A stretch of 64,000 bases of DNA from Dromaius novaehollandiae (Eukaryota; Chordata; Aves; Casuariiformes; Dromaiidae), in assembly GCF_036370855.1 (NCBI RefSeq), contig NC_088110.1, positions 23,307,501-23,371,500 on the forward strand. The letters are read 5' to 3'. The notes beneath the pieces are model-generated. The model saw only the letters and a list, made by a program, of their open reading frames with translations. It searched no databases and was not told the origin of the DNA. Shown piece by piece: positions 23,600 through 35,200 of the stretch (positions within the stretch are counted from its first letter, which is position 1; each line of letters opens with the position of its first letter). A program made the position numbers and the translations under genes.

Positions 23600-25998
23600 T
23601 CGGGGCCCTGCGTGCAGAGCCCCTCCGCTGCACGGCACGTGCAGAGCTTTCCCCTGTGACCCGAGAGCTCCGGGATAACTTTGACCTGTGGACGCTGCAG
23701 AGCTCCCCAGTTCTTATACCAGCTCAGTTAAACGCTGCAGGTCACCCTGATTTTCTTGCAGAAGGTCTAATTTTCTATTCAGATCTTTCTGAATAGCTAG
23801 TTTGTGCAGCATGGAGCGGACTGTGGCGTAGACGGAAATTGGGCTAGGCTGGGTGAAGGAATTGCAATCAACACAATATGAATCAGCTGATTTTCACAAT
23901 TTATGTGCGGCCAGGTGGGTTCCCTGCCCTTTGCTCCCTGCCTCTGGCTGGCAGCGTGTGTTTGCCTCCCGCTGCAGCGTGTGGCTTGCAGACACCGGAG
24001 AGGTGGTTTTAGTAAGACAGAAGAAAGAAACTCTTTCTGTTTCCAGGAGACTTTTAAAAAGAAAATCTTTAAAAATTCTCTTGAAATTGCTCAGCAGGTT
24101 TTGGGTTGGGCTTTTGCTCATATTTGTTTTTGGGGGTTTTTTTCAGTGTAACCTAAGTTTGGAGGCAAAATCCTGGTATTGCCCTTTCAGAGGTTGTGTT
24201 TGCCTCTTACTTTGTGTCTAACGCCTTGCAGTTCTGCACTGTAAAGTCAGGTGGTACGGTCTTGGCTTATGTTTTATGATCTCACCTACTTAACAGCGTC
24301 TAAAACCAGAAGGAGAAGGCAATTTGTGGCCTTTGAGAGCAACTGCTAGGAAACGAGCCCGTCTTCCAGCAGGAAATGATGGCAGGCAAGAAGCGAAACC
24401 GCTTCCCGGCGGCGAGCCCGGGCTGCAGCCGCCCGCGAAAGGCACCGCTCCGAGCACCGGCAACCCGCGCGAAGGGCAGCGCGGTCCTGCCCGGGACGCC
24501 CCGCCGGGTGGGAGCAGAGGGACTTCGGTGAAATCCCTCGGTAAAAAGGAAGACAGTATATAAGCAAGAAGAGAAAGGAGGGGAAAATGCTCCCCTCCGC
24601 TCTGAGCATCCCTGGCAGCCTCGCGGGGTCTTCTGCTGGCACGCAGCGCGGCAGAGCCTTCCTCCCGCCCACGGGCGCTCGGTGAGGACTTGGTGTGCTC
24701 CAGACGTGGCCAAAGATGTGAAGAGCAGGTAGTGCACAGAGGAGACCCTGTCCCCAGCTCCCTGCCCTCCACCTCCGACCCTGAGCTTGGTTCTTCAGCT
24801 CCAAGGGCATCTGGCCAGCCACAAGCCCTACCTGGCTTGCGAATCCTCCAAAATCTTCCTAAATCCTTCCAAAAATACAGCTAGCGTGAGGCTGGGGGCT
24901 TGGGGCTTCTACCCCATCCATGCCCGGAGAGCCCTGTTTTGCCACCGCCCCCCCGCTTTGGCTGTAGGATGTGCCCAGCGGTCTTCCAGGATGAGGAACG
25001 TCCTCGGAGACGTCCCGTGAGAACCGCCGCCCCCCCGGCCACGGCCTCTGCTCGTGCATCCGCTCCTCGCGGGCTGCCTTATCTGCGCATCTCCAACCAC
25101 ATCTGACAAGGCTTCGCTCCGGCACGGCCTCGCCAGCTGCCGGCTCCCGGGGCGGCAAGCGCCCGGCTTCTCCGCGGCCCCGGCACGCCGCGGCGGGCTG
25201 CTGCAGCCCCCACCACGACGGGCTGCCGAGGGTCAGGTAGCCCCGGGCTGGCGGCCGGTGCTGCAGGGAGCCACGGGGCCGCGTTTTGTAGCCGTCTCTG
25301 AGGATTCAGGGTTTGCTTTCGTTCCCCAAACGATGCCGAGAGGGGCTCAGCCTTACGGCAGCGGCTCAAGTCCTTTCTCTCCGGGTTTCTGAGCAATGGT
25401 CTATGGAGAGGTGCTGGGTTGTCGTCAAAGCAGTCGGTCGGGGGGACACAGGGACCTTGCAGCAAAAGCCGGCTGCTGCAGACCTCGACCTCGCCACGCT
25501 GCCCGCCGCGGCTGCGGGGGGCCGGGAGCTGGGGACAGAGCAGGGAGAAGGGCGGCGGGGCGGGCGCGAGGGCCGGGAGGCCTCCGGGCGCCTCTCCGAG
25601 CCTGTCCCGACAGTCGTTCCCGGTAATCCGTAGGTGGAGCTCTTCTGTCAGCTTTTTCTGCTTATGCTGCTAAGAAGTGCCCAGAAATAGCTTCGCGGGG
25701 AGGCAGAAGTGCCTCCCTCAGCAAGTTTCGCCGAAGGTGAAATGCTCCGAGCAGCCTTTGAAGTGCCAGAAGCTGCAGGGCTCCCGGCGGTGGGGGCCAT
25801 CGCGGGGTCCCTCCCCCCCCCGCTGTCCCCCTCCACCGTGGCGCAACGGGAATCGCACCGTGCCGAGAAGCAAAACCGCCTGCAGCCGCGGCGGGAGGAG
25901 AGCTGGGGACGCGCTCTGCGCCGGCCCCGAGCCCCCGTGGGGGCGGCGAGGACCCCGGTCTCCACCCTCCCAGCTCACAGCCCGTTTGTGTTTTGCAG
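23600..25998. other. Non-coding sequence leading to the ZNF469 leader exon
   Basis: AT-richer until about 24,310, then GC-rich. No gene recognised. The final bases form a pyrimidine-rich stretch and a TTTTGCAG acceptor ending at 25,999, so at least the 3' end of this segment is read as intron of the ZNF469 transcript. Confidence 0.5.
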
Positions 25999-26013
25999 GT
26001 CTCGGCTGAAAGG

Positions 26014-26100
26014 ATGAGGCGAGTCCCTGCGGCGGCCGGCCGGCCGGCCCTGCCCAGCGCCCGGGATGGCAGCGGCTGCAGGGTGCTGCCGCCCTTCTAA
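26014..26100 (+). promoter_or_regulatory. Upstream ORF 1 in the ZNF469 leader (28 codons)
   Basis: ATG at 26,014 with A at -3 and A at +4 opens 28 codons ending in TAA at 26,098-26,100. It overlaps upstream ORF 2 in another frame and ends well before the main start, so ribosomes could reinitiate. The peptide has no recognisable features; a regulatory role is inference. Confidence 0.5.
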
Positions 26101-26191
26101 CCCGGCCGCGTCCTGGCGCCCGCGAGCGAGGACCGTGCCCATGACGGAAGGACGTAGCCTCGCAGCACGAAGCGAGACCGGCGCTTTCTAG
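26066..26191 (+). promoter_or_regulatory. Upstream ORF 2 in the ZNF469 leader (41 codons)
   Basis: ATG at 26,066 in a good context (G at -3, G at +4) reads 41 codons to TAG at 26,189-26,191, only 17 nt before the ZNF469 ATG. A second in-frame ATG lies at 26,141. Such a terminal spacing leaves little room for reinitiation and would be expected to lower ZNF469 translation, if the leader is used as drawn. Confidence 0.5.
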
Positions 26192-26208
26192 TCCTGCCCC
26201 TCGGTATC

Positions 26209-29200
26209 ATGACTGGAGAGACCCAGCATGTTTATGCCATCAGCGATACTGAGGCCAGCGCCAAAGACCAAGAGAAGGACTTTGGCTTTGAGCGCTACGG
26301 CGAGAAGGATGGGAGGGCGCTCGACGGCAGCTTGCCCGAGGGCTCGGAGCCGTGCTCGCACGGCGGCGGCGAGGGCACGTCCCCCTTCCCCAGCGCCAAA
26401 GACAAGGAGCCCCACAGCCAGAGGGAGGCTGTGATCAGGCCGCAGCAAGCCGGGAAGATCGACTTCAAGTCCCTCCACAACAAGCCCAAGTTTGCCAGCG
26501 ACGGCGCCTGGAGCAGCCTCAAGGGGAGCCCGCAGTCCCCCCCCGGGAAGAGCCGAGCCCGGGAGAAGACCAGGCGGTCGGGGAAAGGGGAGCGGAGCCA
26601 CCACCAGCTCTACAGGCTCAGCATCACCAACGCCCGGTCAAACCCCACCATCGGCATCGCCTACCCCCAGCAGAAGGTCACCCCGCCGAAGAAGCCGGAC
26701 GTCAGCCGCGGGCCCATCTCCGGCAGCTACCGCTTCCACGTGCCCAGCATCCCGGAGAGAGAGGCCGAGCTGCAGCAGGAGGACCTCAGCTTCAGCCGAT
26801 GCTTCCCGGAGGCCCCCGCCAGCCTTACCTCCACCAACTATACCTCACAGCCCGCCGCCAGCGCCCGCCCGAACCACAGCGTCAAAGGACAGCCCCCAGC
26901 AGGCCTTCCCCTCAAGAGCCCCGGCACCAATGGGCAGCTACATTACCTAGAGTTTCAGGCAAACGGGACTAATTCTTGGCCTTCTCCAGAGAAGAACTTT
27001 GCAGGTGCTAACTACGGGGTCTCGGTGCAGAAGCCGAGCTCTTTTCCCGAGGGCAGCAAACCCGGCGCCCACGGCCTGGGGGCCTTGCCGTTCCAGTACC
27101 CTTTTCAGCTGCTGCATGACGCGGTGAAGGAGCCCTACCCCAGCGATGCTGGTGGCCAGGAGTACGTGGATGTTCCGCTCGCAGCCAGCCAGGTGACTCA
27201 CGCCGCTTTCGGTTTCCATTCCTCCTCCCGAGAGTGGCAAGACGAGACGCTGAGCAACAGCTCCTACGAGAGCGTGTCCCCCGAGGGCCGGCTGTACGGC
27301 CTGCCCTCGCAGCCGGCCCCGTTCCTGCCCCCGCAGCCGCCGGCGGTCCCCCACCACGGCCCTCTGCCGTGCTACAAGGGCAGGAGCGAGCATTCTGCTG
27401 ATCTCAATGGTGCTCTCTCATCGTCTGGTGCTATCGACCAAAATCCAAGCACTTTCCAAGAAAACCAAGCTGTTTTTCCACCTAGTTTACACTCTCCTAG
27501 CGTGCCAAAGCCAGTCAGTAAGAGGCAAGCCTCATCAAAAGACAGTGTCCCTAGCCCACGGCTACTGATCCAGAGTAGCTCTCTTAGAAGGAATATGCCA
27601 CCGAACTCTCTCTCCCAAGTGCACTTTCAGAGCAAAGTCTATTGCGGTTCCCCAGCGGGCAGCGTAAGCACAGGATCCGTGCCTTTCGAGACAAGCATTC
27701 CCACTACACCACCAACCCACCCCAGGCTTGTGCAAGCTTGGGAGGGTGCCACTAAGGCGTTTTCTCCCATGGACCAGAATTCAGCACCTTATTCAAACCC
27801 TGTTGGAAACCAGTTCTCATTTGAGTGCCAGTCTGGCCCCGAGCAGAGGCAGCACAGGCAGAAAAATGCCAGGATGCCTTGGCAGCAAATACACCTCACT
27901 TCTGCAATGCCTGGTCAAAACAGGATAGAGCTGTCGAGACAAATCACCAGCCAGAAGCTCCCTTTCTCCCTTGGCACCTCGGAGTGGCAAGGGAGCGTGA
28001 AAGCCCAGAAAGGCACCCCGCTGAGTAACTCCCCCGGGTATCACAGCAAAAAGCTCTTGCCCGGAGAGGGCCTTGGGGCCCAGAGGGGTGACCCCAGCCG
28101 GCAGAGCTGCAGTTCGACGAGTGCTTTCTCTTTCGAAAGTGGAAAGGACCCAGGGTCTCCTGCCTGTGACTCAAGAAGCAAAGCCCTCTTCTACAGCATG
28201 GGCCAAGCAGGACCTCCTCCTCCCTCCAGGAACTCATCCGGCTCAGCGTTGGTCTTGCCACCATCAGCCTTGGTGGCTGCCTCGCCGTGCGAGTCTCCGC
28301 TGCCTTCCCCTGTCCCCAACCCCACCTGCAGCAGCACCTGCTCGTCTCTCTCCCCCATGTCGAGCAGCCCGCTCAACCCCAGCTTTGAAGACAGCCAGAT
28401 GTCTGGAGCACTTACCCCTTCTCCCTTCTTCCATCACCCCTGTCATCCCAAGGACAGCAACAAAACCTTCCACCCCTCCGATGTGCTGAGCTCAGGCTCG
28501 CTTCATTACCACCCATCAGACTCTGTCAAGTCCTTCCACTTTCCCCCTGACGCCCTGAAGGATGACGGTCTCCTCAAATGTGCCCCGGAGAGCCCATTTC
28601 ACAAGCCTGGCGTGGAGGTGGCCAAAGGATGCCTCGATGGTCTCGAAGGGGAGCAACCTCCTCCACCCTATGCCTCCCATCACCTGCTGGCCAGCTCGCT
28701 CAGCAGTGCCAGCCTGGACCAGCTGGACGTGCTCCTGACCTGCAAGCAGTGTGACCAGAACTACAGCAACCTCTCCTCCTTCCTGGAGCACCGGCAGTTC
28801 TGCGGCTCGCACGCCGCTTTCCAGGGTGAGGCGAAAGACGCTGCCCGGGCAGCGGAGAGCAGGAAAACCCTCCCTCCGGAACCGGCGAAGCACTCCCACG
28901 CTGGGCCCAACCTGGCACTTTCTCCGGACCCCCAGGCGCATCTGCTGGCTCTGAATAAGAACGACGATTTCCTGCTAGAGGGGGAAAGCAAGAGCGATGT
29001 CAAAGAAGACGCTCTGAAAGGCAACCTCTTCAACGGCCTGACCACAAACTCCTTGCCACTCACTGCATCTGACCTGGAAATCGATGACGCCAAGCTGGAC
29101 AGTTTGATCACAGAAGCCCTGAACGGCCTGGAGTACCAGTCAGATAATCCAGAGATTGACAGCAGCTTCATAGATGTGTTTGCTGATGAGGAGCTCACAT

Positions 29201-32200
29201 CCGTGAAGGCTGCTGGCAACGGGCTGTCTCACAAGACAAAGGAAGCCTCCGAGAACAAACCGAAGCACACGGGAACCGAGGAGAAGCCAGCAAGCCAGCA
29301 GAAAGCCAGCTACTATTATGAAGACAGCCGTCCTAGAGGGGAGCAGGCCAAGAGAAGAACGGGAAAGCAGCACATTCATAAGGGGAGAGCGGGCCGGAGG
29401 CTGGCGGGCCATGAGGCTGAGCGGCAGGAGAAGCTCCGCGCGCTGGAGCCGTCTCGGAGCAAGTCTCCAGGTCAGGCAGCAGCCGGGGAAGGGGGACCCG
29501 ACAAGGCAGCCAGGCTGAGGGTGGGGAGAAAGAATAGCAGCGGCTGCGTTCCACCGGCAGCCGTGACCAAGTCTGCCTCAAACCAAAAGCAGCCCAGAAA
29601 GGTCAGCCAGGAGACTCAGGCAAACAGCGAGGTTGGGCCGGGTGTTGCCACCAAGAGCTCCAAGCCGCCCCGGTTCTCCATGAAGGACATAAAGAAGCGG
29701 AAGCCACGAAGCGGGACGTGGAGCAAGGAGCTCATCCACAAAATTGTGCAGCAGAAGAACAAGTTCCACAAGCTGCACGTGAAGAGCAACAAGCACATGC
29801 AGTTCTCCTTGGTCACCGAGAGACTGATGCCAGCTGCCAAGGAGGGTAAATTTCAGGAGTACGACTACATTTCAGACTCAGATGACGAAGGGGCAGAGTG
29901 CACCAAACTCCATGGGAGGAAAAGGCGGGGAGCAGGATTTATTGGGAGGTCCAAATACAGCTTTAGCAAGAAACGTCCCGGAAGAAGTGAAAGAGCCAAA
30001 GAAAAAGATCCGGCCTGGAGCTACAGCCAAAAAAGAGAGAGTCAAAAAAGAGACACTCAGGAGCACAGGAGGGTTCCAAGTAAGGAGGCCACCAAGAAAG
30101 AGGATTGTGCAACCAGAGTCCGAAGGCGGAGCAGCCAGTCATCTACTGGCAGCAATCACAGCATTAGCATGTCCAGCGAAACTGGCCCCAGCCCCCCCTG
30201 CACTGAACGGGCTGATTCAGACAGTGAGAAGGGAAGCGTGCAGACGAGAAGGCACTCGGATAGCTCGGAGCACGCACCAAGGACTCCACTCGGCCTTCCC
30301 GAGGACAGGAGCCCAAAGAAGAGCCATAAAAGCAAAGAGGACTTTTCAAGAGGAACCAGACGGTTTGGCTCAGCCAAATTTTTGCTAGCAGGCTCCAGAA
30401 CGCATCCAAGTACTAAATCAGATGCTCCTCTGACAGACTGTACGAAGGAGGAGCACCTACCACAGGCCCAGGAGAAGCAGCACCCCAGCACAGACCCATT
30501 TGGCAGGAGTCCCATTAGACCCTCCTGTAAGGAGGATGCAGAAGAGCCCAAAGGAGCAGCAAGCCATGCAGGTGAGACAGGAAAAACTATTTTGGAGGCT
30601 CAGGAGTCACCCGAGTTGACAACAGTCAGCCACAGGCATCAGTTTGCCCCTTACACTGACGATGCTCTGAAGTACCCTGCAGAAGAGCTAATTGCTCCAT
30701 CCCGTGTCAGTAACGAAGCTAGTCCTGGCAATGCGAGTGCTGCCTACTCAGAAGCTGGCATCAAATACTTGAAGGAACACGGGCTCTGTGACAGTCGGAA
30801 GGACTATCCTGCTCCCATTGCCCCGTACGGGGGGGATGCTGTTGGGATGATGCTTGCTGGCAAAGTGCCCGATCCGTACATGAACAGTGACAACACATTT
30901 TTCGATCACAAAGGCCTGCCCGGTCACTATGAGTCCAACCTCTTCTCAAAGCCCCCAGCCTTGGGTTCCTCACACACTGATGACATGTACTTATGCCGGG
31001 ATGACATTAATACCGGTTCCTTCGAGCAGAAGCACGCCAATATCTCCCCCTACGCAGCAGAAAATCCACAGGCCAAGGTCTCCTCCCCTCTCAGCTTCGA
31101 TTCCTCTTCAATATTTGGAGAACTTCCTGTGACTGAGTTCGATCCACCGTTATACGAAAGCGTTTCTGCAAGCAAGGACAATTATGTGACAACATTTGCT
31201 TGCCCTGGCAATCCACCCAGCAAGCCACTGCCGTTTGAGCAGCCGTATCCACCATTTATGCAGGAGAAAGACTGGACCCTCATGGAGGAGGTGGCTCCAA
31301 TGTTGCCAGAAGACATGACTCAGTTCCACAGCCTTTCAGCAGAAAAGCCATTAGCCAAGAAATTCCCTGATGAAGGACCTGTCCCTCCCAACCAACTGTC
31401 TCTGCCGCTGTCAGACAGGATAACAGATTATAACGTAACTTTTATGAACAATATATCAGACGATGAACTGGAGATCAAGCGATTAGTTACAGAACTGGAA
31501 AGTCAGCTGCAGACTGGCAAAATGAATAATGAGGCATCTGTCGCTCTACAGAAACCTGAGCAACACGTTGCCACACAGCTGCGAGAACAGGCAGCCGAGC
31601 AATTTCCACCGCTGCCTGTTGATCAAGAGGCTGGTCATGAAAAAGGACTGTTTTTGGCAGATGACCTTGGGAGTACAAGCCTTCTAGCCCCGAAAGTCTG
31701 TGTTGGCGAAAGATTGGGGAGTGAGAAGCCAGGTGCTGCCAACGTACACGGCAACTATGAGAGACCCAGAGAGCCCTGGCCCTGCCCCGTGGAGTTCAGC
31801 TCGCTGGAAGCAGAGATGTGCACGCCAGGCCCCGAAGACTCGCTCTCCGTGGACCATTTCTGCTCCAAAGATGCCGGTGATCAGTTCCAGGGGGCTGAAA
31901 CTGCCAAGGAAAGTGACTCCAGAAAGAGGGAAACGGAATCTTCCTCCCAGGGTCTACCTGACTCCTGTATGCCAGACAAAATAGAAGCTCCGATCTACAC
32001 AGACCATATGATAAAAACCCCTCTTGTTGTCACTGACTCCTTGTTCCCTAAGACTCTAGAGGCAGCTGAACCGAACAAAGAAGATATTCTACCGTCCCTG
32101 CCATGTAAGCATGGTGCTGAGAGCTTCCCTGTAGCAGGAAAAATAGATAAAAGCTTTGATGATTCTGCAGAGCTGGAAAAGTTTGATACACATCTTCCAA

Positions 32201-35200
32201 CCCTTAAACCTGAATTTGGCTTTCAGCAGGGTCCGGCCCCAGCCTTGGATCTCGCCTTTTCGTCTCGCATCAAAGAGGTCCCAGATACAGAAGACAGACC
32301 TTTAAGCAAGGCCGAGTCACCCAGAGTGGTGAAAAGCACAGTGCACTTCAAAGGGGACAGCAGTGGGTCTGTGTTGCTGGAAGAAACGGAGGAGAGTAAG
32401 AGCACTGCAGCCTACCAAGCCCCTGGGACCAGCGACAAAGCCAGCAAGCGGAAAGTGTTGTTGCTTGATATGCTGAGTCTGCCCAAGGAGAGGGACTGTG
32501 GCTCCCAGAAGAGGCTGGCTTCCCAGGACACTGCTGCAAACCCCCTGCAGCAGCTCCAGCTCTTCGTTGCCCGCACTGTGAAGAACAACGAAGACGAGCT
32601 GTTGATGCCCTGCTTCCCCATGCTTCTTGCTCCTAACCACCCCCCTCCCAGCGCCAGGGTCCAGACGGAGCAGAAAGAGGAGAGCAGCGGCAACTTGGCA
32701 AGTGAAAATCGGACATGCTGCCCTGCCCAAGGGGAGGGGAATGTCCCCGTTGGGGGCGAGGCAGAGAGCAGAGCTACCCCATCTAAAGAGGCTGCCCTCT
32801 TCTCAGGTGCCTGTGAGCAGCTGGAATCATTCAGTGAAATGGGCTCTTACAGTGCAAAACAATCCACATTTGTGAACCTGGAGCTGCAAAATAATGTAAC
32901 AGAGCTGCAGCACTTAGCAAATGAACAGGCAGAGCAGAATGACATTAATATCTGTGCAGATGGTGTTTCCCAAGAGCGTAATGACCTCTCACCACTTCAC
33001 GACGCAGTGGTGACCCCATTGCCAGGGCAGGGAAAGAAAGCTGATCAGCTTGTGGAAGAGCAGGAGCAAGATAAAAACAAAGCGACCTTGGCATTTAAAA
33101 AACATGAGCAATCCCTTTTAAGCCGTAGTTCACTTGAGAAAGAAACGTTGGGTAGTGCAGCAGCAGAGAGGCTGGAAACAAATGAGACTGACTGTAGATC
33201 CTGGTGCGAGGGATCTAACCAGGATGTACAGTCATTAGGCTCCATAAAAAGCAAACGGATAGGATCAGGCAGTAATGAAGTAGGGCATGGGACACAGCCC
33301 CTGCGCAGTGCATCTGCGAGTCCTGCCAGCCCGCTGAATCCCTCAGATGATCCCCACCAGGATCATCATTTGTCGCAGGGCACAAAAGCCTGCACAGTAA
33401 ATGCTAAAGTTCCCGAGGAAGGAAATAGCAAGAAAAAGTCCCTCAATGGCTGTCACTACACAAGCGATTCTCTGGCCAACCTGCCCTTGCAAACAAACGT
33501 GTCTCATCCTAAATACTTGCAAAGCAATGGTGCGGAAGGAGGAGAGTTCCCCAGCTTCAGCACTCAGCTATCAGAGGACAATAAATATAGTGCCTCCTTG
33601 CTTAGTGCAGAGACTTCGAGTCTGTTTATCACAAAGAGTTGCCCTCCCAACGCCGACAGTAGTCAGATTTGCCACCCCACCCCGAGCCTGTTAGAGCAAG
33701 TGAAGTGGAGAAGAGCACCTGCCTTTCCTCTGGCCCCGCATCCCTGCGGTGCCGGCATTCCTGCACCGCTGGAGGCAATGGGAAGCGGTCGCCATCACCT
33801 TCCCGAAGGCGTCCTGAGTAACTACGGACCGCCTGAGAGAGAAGGACTGGCAAGACCCCGTGCTCCTCTCTGTGCTGGTGATCTGATGGGCCCTGCTTTG
33901 GAGATCGAAGGCCCCCAGAAACTGCATGTGAAGGACTGCTCACTTCCTTGCTTGCCACCTTTCAACCAAAAGGATTTTGGACAAGAGGTACCAGAAAGCC
34001 CCTGTGCTGTGCTATCAGGTCCTCATTTTAAAGAAAACAAAGCGTGCACCATCACAGATACAATTATTAATTCCCAGTCCATTCCTCCAGAAACCCAAGG
34101 TTACCCAACCCAGCCCACAACGGATCTTCTGCTGGTTAGAGAAAGAGAGGTAAACTTAAATCAGAAAGAGCTTGAGAACTGCTCTCAAGATGAAATGAAA
34201 CATCAAAATGAACCAGAGGCTTTGTCCGATGATTCTGTTGTTCAGCAGATAGCACCTGCTGTCAGTAGCAGTCCTAAAAGGATTGCAGACCTTGGTCCTG
34301 CTAAACTAAATGCCCACCACTTTTCAGAGGCAGCAGAGATGAGATCTGGTGATCCTTCCAAAACCACAGAGAATGGGGGAAAGAATTTAAAAGGAGAGAA
34401 ACCCAACAGCTGTGGGGCTGAGCGTGGTGGAGAAGCTGGGAGTTGTATGTTAAATAACATGGGCCAAGGAGAGGACAACACGTTTACTAGTCTTCCAAAC
34501 ACTTCCCAAAATGAACTTCTAAAAGAAAAGAAGCCAAATGGGCTCCAGGTCACCTGTGATATTTGTTCAGCCTCTTTCCGGTCCAAGCCTGGCCTGACCA
34601 GGCATAAAGCTGTCAAGCATCAGGTAAAGAATAGTGGTGTATCACAGGCAAGCAAGACTCCTAGGTCCGATTTAGTTCCAGCAGACAAAGCATCGAAAGC
34701 AGCCAAAAAGGGCCCTAGGAGGACCCTAAAGACTTCTGTCAAAGAGAAAATCTGCAGCTCACAAATGCCAACCACCACTGCTGAGCACGTCCCCAAGAAA
34801 ATATGCACAGGCCTGGAGAAAGAACCCAACGCACAGATGCAAGAAGTAGTCAGCAGAGTGCTCAGTGACCTCAGTGTTATATCCTTTGAGATGTCCCAGG
34901 AGCTTCATCGCACAGGTATTCTGAACAGGGAGATGAAGGCAAAGTATCAGCGCTCGGAGACAAGGGGGGCAGGTGAGGCAGTGGCTGAAAAGCTGGATCC
35001 TGGAAAGCAAGCCAGGAAGGGAGAAAAGGGCCGAAGGAACCAAAGCAAAGATCCTGGAGGAGTAAACAGCAATTCTGAAAAAAAGCTAAACAGGAAAGTG
35101 AGACGAAGGAAAGCAAAGGTATTTCCCAACAGAAATGAGCCTGATTGTCCATCTGAGATGGAGAACAATGTGAATTCGGGTCCTTCCCCTGCTGTCCTCA

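Larger units (their letters stand above)
26000..26208 (+). other. ZNF469: ZNF469 5' untranslated leader (part of main exon)
   Basis: The leader is inferred to begin after the acceptor TTTTGCAG (ending about 25,998-25,999) and runs to the start codon at 26,209. A stop codon (TAG, 26,155-26,157) lies in frame 54 nt upstream of that ATG, so the protein cannot extend further upstream in this exon. The leader contains two overlapping upstream ORFs, annotated separately. Whether transcription begins farther upstream, for example in the 7-kb CpG block, is not decided by the sequence. Confidence 0.55.
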
